A stretch of DNA of 64,000 nucleotides from Streptomyces pacificus (GCF_011766325.1 NZ_BLLG01000008.1:186001-250000), one strand, 5' to 3'; shown: positions 17,243 through 26,076, numbered from the stretch's first letter. The notes: generated by a model not told the origin, from the sequence alone. A program made the numbers and translations.

Positions 17243-20200
17243 TCAGACGGCCAGCGGTTCCAGGTCGCGGTGGGTTCTGCGCTCGTCCCTGGCGATCCGG
17301 GTCAGTGCGTGGTCCTCCCCCAGCAGCCGCGCCAGTTCCTCCGCCGTCTCCGCCCGCAGGGCCGCCGCCTCGTCCTTGCGGCCCAGCGCGCCGAGGGTGA
17401 CGGCGATGTTGGAGGAGACGGCGAGGACCTCGGGGTGGTGGGCGCCCAGGGCCTCGCGCAGCCTCATCACCGCCCGCCGCTCGGTCTCCAGCGCCGACTC
17501 CAGCTCGCCCAGGTCGGCACGGGCGTTGGCGAGGTTGACGGCGCAGAACAGCGTGTGCGGGTGGGCGGGGCCGAGGATGTCGGTCATCCGGCGGACGTTG
17601 GCCACCAGCAGGTGCTCGGCGGCCTCGGGCTCGCCGCAGCCCCACCGGTAGATCCCGAGGTTGTTGATCGCGGCCAGGGTGTAGGGGTGCTTCCCACCCG
17701 GCACCTTCGTGTACTGGTCGACGACCTCCTGGGCCATGTCCCGGGCCGCCACCGGTTCCCCTGCCGCGAACAGGTCGGCAGCCAGGTTCAGGTCGCAGGC
17801 GAGGGAGTCCGGGTTGGCCGAGGTGTACTTGGCGCGGTAGCGGCTGCGGGTGGCCGTCGTCAGCCGTCGGGCCTCCTCCAGCCGGCCGGCCCTCCGCAGG
17901 GACACCGCGAGGCTCTTGCCCGCCGCCAGGGTGCCGGGGAAGGCGCGGCCGAGAGTCCGCTTGTAGCTGTCGTAGGTGCGGCTGAGCAGGGAGGCGGAGT
18001 CCTCGTACCGGCCGACCTCGCGCAGGTCGCGGGCGAGCGAGCTGGCGGAGGAGAGCGTGTAGGGATGCTCGGGGCCGAGTACCTCGGTACGGCGGTCGAA
18101 GACGTCCTGGTCGATCTCGCGGGCCCGGGCGTACTGGCCGACCATCCGCAGGTTCAGCGCCAGGTTGTTGGCGGCGGCGAGCGTGCGCGGGTGGGACTCG
18201 TGGAAGATCTGGCTGAACCCCTCGTGCGCCTCGGTGGCCAGTTCCATGGCCCTGCTGTACTGGCCGAGGGTGCCGAGGTCCATCGCCAGCCCGCTGGTGG
18301 TCATGTACGTGTGCGGGTGCGACGGGCCGAGCACGGTGCGCTGGCGCTCCAGAGTGACCTCGTCCAGTTCCCTGGCCTCCGCGTAGCGGCCCTGCGAGCG
18401 GTAGATGTTGGAGAGGTGGAAGCGCAGGTAGAGGTACTGCAGGTCGTCGTTGCCGAGCTTCTGCCGCCAGGCCTCGCGCAGGTCGTCGCAGAGGGCTTCG
18501 GCGGCCTGCCAGTCACCGCGCTTCCAGAGGTAGCGCACCCGGTCGATGAGGAGCCGGCGGGTCTCGTGCTCCTCGCAGTGGCGGGCCTCGGAGGGGCCGA
18601 GATGCGGCCAGATGGTGTTGAACCGCGGCCAGGTCTCGGGGTTGTCGATCGGCTCGTCGTCGTCGGGACGGGCGCCGGCGAGGATGCGGTGGACGGCGTG
18701 CTGGGCGTCCCGCTGCTCCTCCTCGCCGAGCTGGGCGCGGATGACGGCCTGCACCAGCCGGTGCACCTGGATGGAGTTGGAGACCTGGTCGACCTTGGCG
18801 AGGGCGAACCGGCCGATCTCGCGGATGACGCGGCCGAGTACGAGCTTCTCCTGGAGGGAGGGGTCGTACGGCTTGAGCGCGTCGATCATCTCCTTGCTGT
18901 AGAGGAGGTTCGCCGAGATCGGCTCGGGGGCGAAGAAGGCGCAGAGCTGGAGCAGCCGCACCGCGGCCGGTGAGCGCTCCTTGAGGCGTTCGATGGAGAC
19001 GTTCCAGGTCGCGGCCACCGGCTCCGGGTAGTTGGCGGGCTGGTTGAGCGCGAGGACCCGGGTCGCCTGCTGGGCGAGTTGCTCCAGGTAGGCGGCGACG
19101 GGCGTGGCGGTCTCGGCGATCCACGCCGCGGCCTGCTCGACGGCGAGTGGGAGGTCGCCGACGGCGGCGGCGACCTGTTCGGCGTCCTGCAGGGTGAGTC
19201 CGGGCGCGCGGCGCTGGAGGTGCTCGATGGACTCCTCGCGGAGGAAGACGTCGACGGGCAGGGCGTCACCGTACTGGGACCAGGTCTGGTTCCTCGAGGT
19301 GACGAGGATGTGGCCGCCGCTCGGGAAGAACCGCTTGAGCTGCTCGGGGTCGTCGGCGTTGTCGAAGACCAGCAGCCATCGGGAGGTCGGGACACCCCGC
19401 CTGAGCAGGTCGACCGCCTCCTGCGAGGCGGTGGCCATGTCCTCGCCGCCCTGGGCGCCGAGCCGGGTGGCGAGGTCGGCGAGTCCGGCGACGACGTCGG
19501 CGGTCTGCTCGGAGGAGATCCACCACACCAGGTCGTAGTCGGCCATGAAGCGGTGCACGTACTCCAGCGCGACCTGGGTCTTGCCGACGCCGCCGAGACC
19601 GTACAGCGTCTGGGGCTGCGGCAGCACGACGGCCATGCCGCCGCTGAGCTGGTCCCGCATCCGCTCCAGGACCAGGGACCGGCCGGTGAAGCCGGGGTTG
19701 CGGGCCGGCGCGTTCCAGATCTTCGGGACGGTGCCGGGGAAGCGCGGGCCGGGCGCGACCCCGTCGGTGAGCTGGACCGGACGGTCCAGCGCACGCAGCA
19801 GCGCGCCGGTGGCGTGCACCTCGTCGAGGCGGAAGAGGTCGACGGGGTTGCGGTCGATGTAGGGGGCGGTGAGGCGTACGTCGCCGACGCGCAGCGGCAG
19901 CAGATGGCGGCCGCGGCCCCCGCCGGGGTCCTCGGCCGCGGCCCGCTCCCACACCCGCACGGCGCGGGCCGACTTGAGGTAGGCGCTGGAGAGCAGCACG
20001 ACGGTGCGGGCGGCGTTCTCGGGTGCGGGGAGGGCGGCGCCGTCCCCGGGCGGTTCCGCGGAGACGTCGCGCGGCACGACCCGGAAGCCGGCGCGGGTGA
20101 GGACGGACTCGATCCAGTCGGCCCACATCCGGTTCTCGGCGACGTAGCTGAGGAACAGGTCGGCGGGCAGCGCGGGCCTGCGGCGGGTGAAGACGTCCCT

Positions 20201-21175
20201 GATCCGCAGCCTGATCTCCTCGCCGACGGTGGGCATGGCGGTGACCTCGCCTTCGGTGATGACGGCGGTGAGCCGTTCGAAGGCGGAGAGCAGGGAGTTG
20301 GTGAGTCCGGCCTCGTCGCCGAAGGTGGCGAGGGTCTCCTCGTAGGCGTAGTAGGGGCGGTAGGGGATCTCCACCGCGCCCCAGTAGGCGGTGAGTTCCT
20401 CGCCGGACAGACCGGTGGGGAACCGGTCGAACTTCAGCCGGGCCAGGGCACGTCCGGCGTCGGCCTTCTCCTTCTCGCCCTCGTCGATGCGCATGGGGAC
20501 GGGCAGGACGCGGATGCCGCGGCCGCCGTAGCGCTCGTCGATCTGGCGGGCGACGGCTGCGGCGCCGTCGATGGACTGGTCGCTGAGGGTGAAGCAGTCG
20601 ACGAGGACGTCCGGGAGGTGGACGGTGCAGATGTCGGCGATGTCGCTGAGACCGGTGCGGCTGTCGATGAGGACGTAGTCGTAGTTGGCCTTCATGTCGT
20701 CGCGCAGTGCGTCGAAGAAGTGCCCGCCGCCGAGCCGGTCGTAGAAGTTGTCCCAGTCGAAGGTGGAGACGGTCGCCGAGTACTCGCGGTTCTGCCTGCC
20801 CGCCGAGACGAAGTCGAGGGTGCCGCCCTCGGGGAACTCCCAGCCGAGGCTCTCGGGCGCCAGGGAGACGGCGTGCGGCTGGATGCGCGCGTAGTCCCGG
20901 TGCCAGTCGTCGGAACGCTGCACGGGGCTGGTCGCGGCCCAGGCGTACTCGGTGATCAGGTCGATGACACCGGTGGTGGCACCGAGTGTGGACGGGTCGA
21001 GGAAGGGATGGAAGAAGCGGTGCAGGCCGGGCGCTTCGAGGTCCCAGTCGACGGCGAGGACCCGCTTGCCGTTGGCGGCGAGCACCCAGGCGGTGTTGGC
21101 CATGGCCATCGTCCGCCCGGTCCCCCCCTTGTAGGAGTAGAACGTGACGATGCGTCCGTCACGACTGGCTGTCAT
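17243..21175 (-). CDS. fxsT: FxsT: ParA-like ATPase + TIR + NB-ARC + TPR protein of the FxSxx-COOH system
   Basis: The product has 1310 residues. An N-terminal MinD/ParA-like ATPase opens with TFYSYKGGTGRTMAMAN; its P-loop is KGGTGRT (16-22), Arg replacing the usual Lys as is typical of this family. A TIR-like domain spans about 335-465 (ADLFLSYVAEN). An NB-ARC/STAND NTPase has P-loop GLGGVGKT near 525. TPRs of the kinesin-light-chain type (repeated LGxxHPxTL) run from about 890 to the end. The layout matches the FxSxx-COOH system tetratricopeptide protein. The ATG at 21175 overlaps fxsC by 17 nt. STAND proteins usually act as ligand-gated switches; by inference this one senses a state linked to the FxsA peptide. 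Confidence 0.88.
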   Translation of the reverse strand: MTASRDGRIVTFYSYKGGTGRTMAMANTAWVLAANGKRVLAVDWDLEAPGLHRFFHPFLDPSTLGATTGVIDLITEYAWAATSPVQRSDDWHRDYARIQPHAVSLAPESLGWEFPEGGTLDFVSAGRQNREYSATVSTFDWDNFYDRLGGGHFFDALRDDMKANYDYVLIDSRTGLSDIADICTVHLPDVLVDCFTLSDQSIDGAAAVARQIDERYGGRGIRVLPVPMRIDEGEKEKADAGRALARLKFDRFPTGLSGEELTAYWGAVEIPYRPYYAYEETLATFGDEAGLTNSLLSAFERLTAVITEGEVTAMPTVGEEIRLRIRDVFTRRRPALPADLFLSYVAENRMWADWIESVLTRAGFRVVPRDVSAEPPGDGAALPAPENAARTVVLLSSAYLKSARAVRVWERAAAEDPGGGRGRHLLPLRVGDVRLTAPYIDRNPVDLFRLDEVHATGALLRALDRPVQLTDGVAPGPRFPGTVPKIWNAPARNPGFTGRSLVLERMRDQLSGGMAVVLPQPQTLYGLGGVGKTQVALEYVHRFMADYDLVWWISSEQTADVVAGLADLATRLGAQGGEDMATASQEAVDLLRRGVPTSRWLLVFDNADDPEQLKRFFPSGGHILVTSRNQTWSQYGDALPVDVFLREESIEHLQRRAPGLTLQDAEQVAAAVGDLPLAVEQAAAWIAETATPVAAYLEQLAQQATRVLALNQPANYPEPVAATWNVSIERLKERSPAAVRLLQLCAFFAPEPISANLLYSKEMIDALKPYDPSLQEKLVLGRVIREIGRFALAKVDQVSNSIQVHRLVQAVIRAQLGEEEQRDAQHAVHRILAGARPDDDEPIDNPETWPRFNTIWPHLGPSEARHCEEHETRRLLIDRVRYLWKRGDWQAAEALCDDLREAWRQKLGNDDLQYLYLRFHLSNIYRSQGRYAEARELDEVTLERQRTVLGPSHPHTYMTTSGLAMDLGTLGQYSRAMELATEAHEGFSQIFHESHPRTLAAANNLALNLRMVGQYARAREIDQDVFDRRTEVLGPEHPYTLSSASSLARDLREVGRYEDSASLLSRTYDSYKRTLGRAFPGTLAAGKSLAVSLRRAGRLEEARRLTTATRSRYRAKYTSANPDSLACDLNLAADLFAAGEPVAARDMAQEVVDQYTKVPGGKHPYTLAAINNLGIYRWGCGEPEAAEHLLVANVRRMTDILGPAHPHTLFCAVNLANARADLGELESALETERRAVMRLREALGAHHPEVLAVSSNIAVTLGALGRKDEAAALRAETAEELARLLGEDHALTRIARDERRTHRDLEPLAV

Positions 21176-22520
21176 CCGAGTCCTCCGCATCCGGCGCATC
21201 CGGCGTATGGTCGAGCGTGTCGGGGATGTCGTGCGTGGTGGCATACTCGGCCGCCATGGGGCCGCGCAGCCTCGGACGTTCGGTGTGGCTGCCGCCGGCG
21301 GGCGGATAGGCCTGGGCATGGCGCAGGTACTGCTGGGCGGCGGCCTCCACCACCTGGGGGAGGATCTGGCCGAAGGCCTCCATGCTGGGTACACCGCGGG
21401 CGGCGGCGCGGCTGGCAGCCCGGCCCTGGCCCAGCTTGGTCGGCAGGGTCTGGGCGAGTCTGGCGCCGAGGACGCCCTCGGCGCCGCGGCTCTGGTGGTC
21501 GTCGCGGTTGAAGGGGACGACGACACTGACCCAGGGCCGGTTCTCGGCGTCGAAGGCGGCGAGCTGCTCGCGCCTTTCGTCGTCCTCCAGGGCCCAGCGG
21601 TCGACGATCAGCAGCTCCGGTCTGGTGGGGGCCTGCTTGCTGTCCAGGGGTGTGCTGTCATGGTCGAACGAGGCGATGGTGGCCTGGTAGTTGAGGGTCC
21701 GCACCAGATCGCGGGCGACGTAGGCGAGCGGCCGGTGCACATCCGGGTAGTAGGGGTTCCAGTCCTGCGGCAGGTCGCCGTAGTACTGCGGGTCGCGTCC
21801 CGGGGGGAGGTCGTGCAGGGTCGGGGCGGCCACGGTCACCTGGATGGGGCGGGGGCCGGTGCGGCGCGGGCCGTCGGGAGCCGGGGGCCCGAAGGCGCTG
21901 GGGGCCTCCCGGTAGTCGAGTGGTCTGCTGGGCCCGACGGCGGTGGTGTCCGCGACGCTGACGATGCGTTTGGCGAGTTCGTACACCGCCCGCTCGTACT
22001 CCTCGGCGAATATCCGCAGTTTGATCAGTCCGTAGAGCCCGTCGGTGACGTAGCGGTCGCCGAAGGCGCGGTGGTTGAACTGCAACCGCTCAGCCGGCCC
22101 TGGCAGTTGCTCGGGCGGCACCGGCACCCACAGGGCGGGCACGATGGCCTCGGCGGGCCGGTTGCTCTTGGCGTGGTGGAAGATCTCGCGCTGGGCGAAG
22201 GCGTACCACTCCTTGCCGCACATCTCGCTGGCGAAATAGCGGGGGGAGAACAGCGGCACGAAAACCCGGCAGATGGACAGCACTTCGGCGAGGCGTTCGG
22301 ACCACCCCTCGCCGGAGCGTATCTCCCGGTCCATGAATCCCGCCTGCGCGCCGCCGGGGAGGTCCGTCATGGCCATCACATGGCCGCACAGGTCCCGGAA
22401 GAGCCGCTCCACCCACATGTCGGGATCCGGCACACCGGCACCGTCCCTCGGTGTGTGCGCATAGCTGAGGAAGAAGTACGGCCGATGGTCCGCCGCCCGC
22501 TGCTGCGATGACGCCTGCAC
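21159..22520 (-). CDS. fxsC: FxsC: TIR-like protein of the FxSxx-COOH system
   Basis: The product has 453 residues. A TIR domain begins at PYFFLSYAH (14-22) and includes SEMCGKEWYAF, where the Glu sits at the position of the catalytic Glu in NAD-cleaving TIR domains. A second half (about 245-390) contains PELLIVDRWALEDDERR and SVVVPFNRDD, characteristic of FxsC-like proteins, and the tail is acidic. The GTG at 22520 is preferred because it follows GGGGGG and gives MQASSQQRAADHRPYF; ATG 22583 is an alternative. It is sandwiched between the acetyltransferase and fxsT. An NADase or signalling role is inferred from the domain only. Confidence 0.83.
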   Translation of the reverse strand: MQASSQQRAADHRPYFFLSYAHTPRDGAGVPDPDMWVERLFRDLCGHVMAMTDLPGGAQAGFMDREIRSGEGWSERLAEVLSICRVFVPLFSPRYFASEMCGKEWYAFAQREIFHHAKSNRPAEAIVPALWVPVPPEQLPGPAERLQFNHRAFGDRYVTDGLYGLIKLRIFAEEYERAVYELAKRIVSVADTTAVGPSRPLDYREAPSAFGPPAPDGPRRTGPRPIQVTVAAPTLHDLPPGRDPQYYGDLPQDWNPYYPDVHRPLAYVARDLVRTLNYQATIASFDHDSTPLDSKQAPTRPELLIVDRWALEDDERREQLAAFDAENRPWVSVVVPFNRDDHQSRGAEGVLGARLAQTLPTKLGQGRAASRAAARGVPSMEAFGQILPQVVEAAAQQYLRHAQAYPPAGGSHTERPRLRGPMAAEYATTHDIPDTLDHTPDAPDAEDSDDSQS

Positions 22521-22625
22521 ACGCCCCCCGTCCCGTATGAACACCCGCACCCGGTGGTGATGAGGTGCGGGCGGTCCAATCATTGCGGAGCAGACGTTGC
22601 TCCATCCCCTGGTCCTTCGGTCAAA

Positions 22626-23402
22626 TCAACGCCGCTTTCCGGACATCCACGTCACTGCATGGTCCACCGCATCCGTGATCGAGAACAAGGTCGCCTTCGT
22701 TCCCCCCAGTCGCCCCCGCTGTCCGGTGTTCCGGGAGAAGGCGGCCCCGATGTCCCCGAAATCGCTGTCGTCGAGTGCGACGTCGAGGTATTCCGTCCAT
22801 TCCGGCCCGTGCGCCCCGCGCACCACGCAGGCGTACCGGCGCTGCGGTGCACCGATTCGGTACTCCGCCAAGTGGAACGCGGTGCAGACGGAGAACCCCA
22901 CATTGATCATCAATACCCGCGCGCCCGCCCGGTAAAGCGCACCGAGGGGGGATTCCTCACCGAGGTGGCAGGTGAGCGGGTGGGGGAAGAGGAGGCCCTC
23001 GGCCCCTGGGCCGAGCGCGGCGAACGACGTCTGGGGGTGGGTGCTGCGCACCGCGCCCCGGGCGGTCCGCACGGACTCGGCCAACCGGCCCATCCCGGTA
23101 CTCGGCGTCACGGCCGCGTCGAAGGCGGGCATCATCGCCCGGAAGGCCGCCGCCTGGGTGGGGGTCATCCCGGCCACGCGCCGCAGATGGGCGGTGGACG
23201 TGTCGGAGTTCTCCGGGGTGAAGGCGGGGACCACGAGCGTGCCCTCCCCGCCGACCGCCTTCAGCAGGGCGTCGCGCAGCACGGCGGCGTCCATGCCGGT
23301 GCCGCCGATACCGGCGTGGACGAGGACCGTCTCCCCTCTCCGCAGGCCCAGTTCCGTCAGCTGCCGCGCGAGCGCGTCGCGCTCAGCGGCCGGGCCGGTC
23401 AC
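22626..23402 (-). CDS. AAC(3)-family N-acetyltransferase within the fxs cluster
   Basis: The product has 258 residues, a normal AAC(3) length. Family landmarks are retained: VLVHAGIGG near residue 27, TPSTGMG, RSTHPQTSFAALGPGAE (catalytic His region), GEESPLGAL and TAFHLAEY. The AAC(3) fold uses acetyl-CoA to acetylate amines; family members modify aminoglycosides or, in biosynthetic clusters, other compounds. It overlaps fxsB by 20 nt, so it belongs to the same transcript. A role in modifying the peptide product, or in self-protection, is inference. The start is GTG 23402 (VTGPAAERD); the preceding codons lie inside fxsB. Confidence 0.82.
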   Translation of the reverse strand: MTGPAAERDALARQLTELGLRRGETVLVHAGIGGTGMDAAVLRDALLKAVGGEGTLVVPAFTPENSDTSTAHLRRVAGMTPTQAAAFRAMMPAFDAAVTPSTGMGRLAESVRTARGAVRSTHPQTSFAALGPGAEGLLFPHPLTCHLGEESPLGALYRAGARVLMINVGFSVCTAFHLAEYRIGAPQRRYACVVRGAHGPEWTEYLDVALDDSDFGDIGAAFSRNTGQRGRLGGTKATLFSITDAVDHAVTWMSGKRR

Positions 23403-25605
23403 GGTCCGCCTCCTCCCACAGCAGCGCCAGCAGCGCCTTCCCGCCGACGGTGAGCTCCGCGGCGCGGCCCAGGGTGTCCAGTGCCCTCAGGGCCGCCTCC
23501 GCCCCGTCCGGGTCGAAGGCGCGCAGCCCGGTGCGTTCGTACGCCCCCGCCAGCAGCTCGGACACCGCGACCGGCTCCTGCCGCCACGGTGCCGGATGCG
23601 TCCACCGGCCGTCGTCGGCGTAGAGGTCGGTGACCTCCAGCAGCGCCCGCAGGCGCGCCCGGCGCCAGCCTCGCAGCAGCAGCGGCGCCAGTTCCCCGGC
23701 GCCGGCCCGCAGCGGGAGGCCCAGAGCACCGATCCCATGCCGCCCGACCGCGGGCCGCTGGCCGGCGACGGGGGTCAGCGTGGTCAGCGACGCGGCGGCG
23801 GCCGCGGCCTGCTCCGGTGCGCGGGCGCGCAGCAGGCCCCAGGCGCGCGCCAGCCGGCTCGCCCACCCGGCCGCCTCGTCCTGGCCGAGCCGGGGCGTCA
23901 CGGGGACGTCGAAGCAGTCGCGGTACGGGTCGAGGTCGTCGATGGCGAGGCCGGGCGCCCCGTCCCGGGCGAGCCGGCGGACGGGCCGCCAGCGGGCGCC
24001 CGGTTGCCCGGGGAGCGGGATGCGCGTCTCGCAGCCGGCGGCCCGCACGAGGAGCCCCTTCTCGACCGGCCGCACCTCCGCGGTACCGCGCGGTGCGGCC
24101 TCGCCGAGGCGGAGTTCGCCGAGCGTCGGCAGCAGCAGGGTTCCGCCCTCGTACAGGACCGGGACCGCGAGGTCGAGGCCGCAGCGGACGGCCGCGGCTG
24201 CGACCGACGCGGCGAGCCTGCCCGCCGGGAGCGTCGCGGCGCCGGAACGGCCCTCGCGCAGGGCGTCCAGGGATCCGAGCAGCCAGCCGCGGGTGTACGG
24301 GTGGGTCAGTACGCCGTCGAGTCCCCCCGGATGCCGGTCGACGGTGCCGACCAGTTCCCAGGCGTGGGCCCACGCGTCGCCGCCGCGGCCGTCGAGTTCC
24401 CGGTGGAGGTCGGCGAGCAGCAGCCTCGTCAGCTCGTGCTGTTCGGCCCGCAGCTCCCCGTCGTCGGCGACGGCGGCGGGCACCGACCGGGCGGCCGTGC
24501 GGTGTTCGATGCCTCGGACGAGGGCCTCGAGGTCGGTGCAGTAGACGGAGGTGTTCTCGAAGCCGCTGCCGGAGCGGTAGCGGTGGCTGTAGAGGCCGCC
24601 GCCGCAGGAGCGGACGACGGGGCATTCGCGGCAGGCGCGGGCGACGCCGCCCAGGCCGAGCTGGCGGGCCCGCACGCCGGGGTGGGCGGCGACCTCGTCG
24701 AAGGTGTGGGCGAAGACGTCGAAGCCGGTGGCCGCGGCGCCGTCGTAGGCGGTCTTGAGCGAGTCGGCCTGCTCCAGGGTGCCGTCGGTCTCGACGACGA
24801 CGAGGTCGGTGGGAGTGAGGCCGAGCGATTCGGTGAGACCGGGCCCCCCGGAGAGGGTGGAGAGGACCGAGGCGAAGAGCCGCACCGGCACCCGGCGGCC
24901 CTGCCGGTCCCAGCGGTCGAAGACGGTCAGCAGCCAGTCGGCGTACGCGGTCGGGGAGCCGTCGGGTCTGGGCGGCGGCTCGTCCCAGGTGGCGTGCGGC
25001 AGCAGGAAGTCGACGCGCGGGGGGTCGAGCTCCATCAGCGCGTCGTGGACGGCGACGGGGTCGTTGGCGACGTCGACGGTGCACAGCAGTCCGAGGTTGA
25101 GATGGCGCCAGCGGTCCGTGCCCAGCAGTTCGACGGCCTTCAGTACCAGCGGGTGGCTGCTGCGTCCGTCCGCGAAACGGCGGTGGCGGTCGTTGGCGGT
25201 CCTGTCCCCGTCGAGGGAGATGCCGACCCTGACGCCGAACTCGTCGAAGAGTTCCAGATAGCGGGGGCTCAGCTGGAGGCCATTGGTGTGAACGCGCAGA
25301 TCGAGGGCGGCGACACCGTCGAGGGCCTTGGTGAGTTCGTCACAGACCCGGCGTAACCGGGCGGGGCCGGCGAGCAGCGGCTCCCCTCCGTGCAGGATCA
25401 CTGACACGGAGGGCAGGGCATGTTTCTTCGCATGCTCGGCCAGTCGCAGAGCTGTCCAGAAGATCGCCTCGTCAGAGATTGCTTTGGGGCGGGTACGCCA
25501 GCTCTGATCAGCGTGTTCATAGATGTAGCAGTGATCGCAGGCAAGATCGCACCTGCTGTGGACCTTCAGCACGATCTCGCGGAAGGGGACCACCGGTCGG
25601 GTCAT
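23383..25605 (-). CDS. fxsB: FxsB: radical SAM/SPASM peptide maturase (cyclophane-forming family)
   Basis: The product has 740 residues. The radical SAM cluster motif CDLACDHC is at 19-26, GGEPLL follows near 74-79, and a SPASM-type Cys set (CRECPVVRSCGGG...YC) lies near 320-360. FxsB-family enzymes cross-link the Phe side chain in the C-terminal FxS of FxsA. Residues from about 400 to the end resemble the HExxH-type domain often fused to FxsB (post-motif hallmarks APWRQEPV and LLAGAY are visible). Where HExxH is expected the sequence reads RGWRR (645-649), so that metal site seems lost. The ATG at 25605 lies 92 nt downstream of the fxsA stop. Confidence 0.9.
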   Translation of the reverse strand: MTRPVVPFREIVLKVHSRCDLACDHCYIYEHADQSWRTRPKAISDEAIFWTALRLAEHAKKHALPSVSVILHGGEPLLAGPARLRRVCDELTKALDGVAALDLRVHTNGLQLSPRYLELFDEFGVRVGISLDGDRTANDRHRRFADGRSSHPLVLKAVELLGTDRWRHLNLGLLCTVDVANDPVAVHDALMELDPPRVDFLLPHATWDEPPPRPDGSPTAYADWLLTVFDRWDRQGRRVPVRLFASVLSTLSGGPGLTESLGLTPTDLVVVETDGTLEQADSLKTAYDGAAATGFDVFAHTFDEVAAHPGVRARQLGLGGVARACRECPVVRSCGGGLYSHRYRSGSGFENTSVYCTDLEALVRGIEHRTAARSVPAAVADDGELRAEQHELTRLLLADLHRELDGRGGDAWAHAWELVGTVDRHPGGLDGVLTHPYTRGWLLGSLDALREGRSGAATLPAGRLAASVAAAAVRCGLDLAVPVLYEGGTLLLPTLGELRLGEAAPRGTAEVRPVEKGLLVRAAGCETRIPLPGQPGARWRPVRRLARDGAPGLAIDDLDPYRDCFDVPVTPRLGQDEAAGWASRLARAWGLLRARAPEQAAAAAASLTTLTPVAGQRPAVGRHGIGALGLPLRAGAGELAPLLLRGWRRARLRALLEVTDLYADDGRWTHPAPWRQEPVAVSELLAGAYERTGLRAFDPDGAEAALRALDTLGRAAELTVGGKALLALLWEEADRDRPGR

Positions 25606-25697
25606 TGCGCCAGTCTAGGGCAGACCTTGCGCCGCACGGACCGATCGGAACCGGACTGCGGGAGCGGACTGCGGGAACCGGAACTACGGGAACCGGA

Positions 25698-25862
25698 CTA
25701 GAGAGCGGAGTTGAACGTCGACATCCGGGCGGGTCGGTCGATGCCTGAGGGGCGCACGCGGTCCAGTTTCCTGGCCGCCTCGGCGTCACGGACATCGAGC
25801 TCGGCGAGGGGCACCCGGCCCCTTTTCACAGAAGCAAAGGTGACTGAGGTCTGAGGGGTCAC
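25698..25862 (-). CDS. fxsA: FxsA: FxSxx-COOH precursor peptide (54 aa)
   Basis: A short frame I translated by hand from GTG 25862 to TAG 25698. The C-terminus is RMSTFNSAL, matching F-x-S-x-x-COOH (Phe-Asn-Ser-Ala-Leu) at the exact carboxyl end. The leader is charged: VKRGRVPLAELDVRDAEAA lies just upstream of RKLDRVRPSGIDRPA. The family is defined by this C-terminal motif together with adjacent fxsB, fxsC and fxsT, all present here in the same orientation. FxsB would install a three-residue Phe-Ser cyclophane. AGGA lies 8 nt before the GTG. A longer reading frame that runs across this spot in another phase (start 25795) lacks any family feature. Confidence 0.85.
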   Translation of the reverse strand: MTPQTSVTFASVKRGRVPLAELDVRDAEAARKLDRVRPSGIDRPARMSTFNSAL

Positions 25863-26076
25863 GACGGCCGTCCTAGGTCATATCGTACTGACGGGGGAAC
25901 CACCGGGCACCGTTGCAGTGTCGGCGGCATGACTTTACTCTCATGAACGCCCGCGCGGCGTGCAACTCGGCACAGAGCACTGAAACGCAGAAGCGTGGCG
26001 CGAGTATGCCCCACTCCATACGGAACAAGCTATTCCATCGAACGAGTGAAGCCACCATCCGCAGAGGGGGATACGG
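25863..26076. other. Divergent promoter region between fxsA and SLATT gene
   Basis: 214 nt, less GC-rich than its surroundings, with stretches such as GACTTTACTCTCATGAACG and ACAAGCTATTCCATCG. Both flanking genes start outward from here, so two promoters are expected. On the minus strand TACGAT about 20 nt before the fxsA start is a fair -10 candidate; I could not pair it with a convincing -35. Confidence 0.45.

Noticed and set aside
14889..17645. An open frame of about 900 codons on the minus strand across the alpha/beta hydrolase and intergenic DNA
   Set aside because: Arg/Pro/Gly-rich noise overlapping a clear hydrolase and the fxsT terminus; no motif.
22521..22583. Upstream ATG start for fxsC at 22583
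   Set aside because: Adds His/Arg-rich residues not expected before the TIR domain and lacks a ribosome-binding site; GTG 22520 preferred but not proven.
25517..25795. A 92-codon minus-strand frame over the fxsA region
   Set aside because: Different phase from the FxsA peptide, no recognisable family feature, and it overlaps the start of fxsB.
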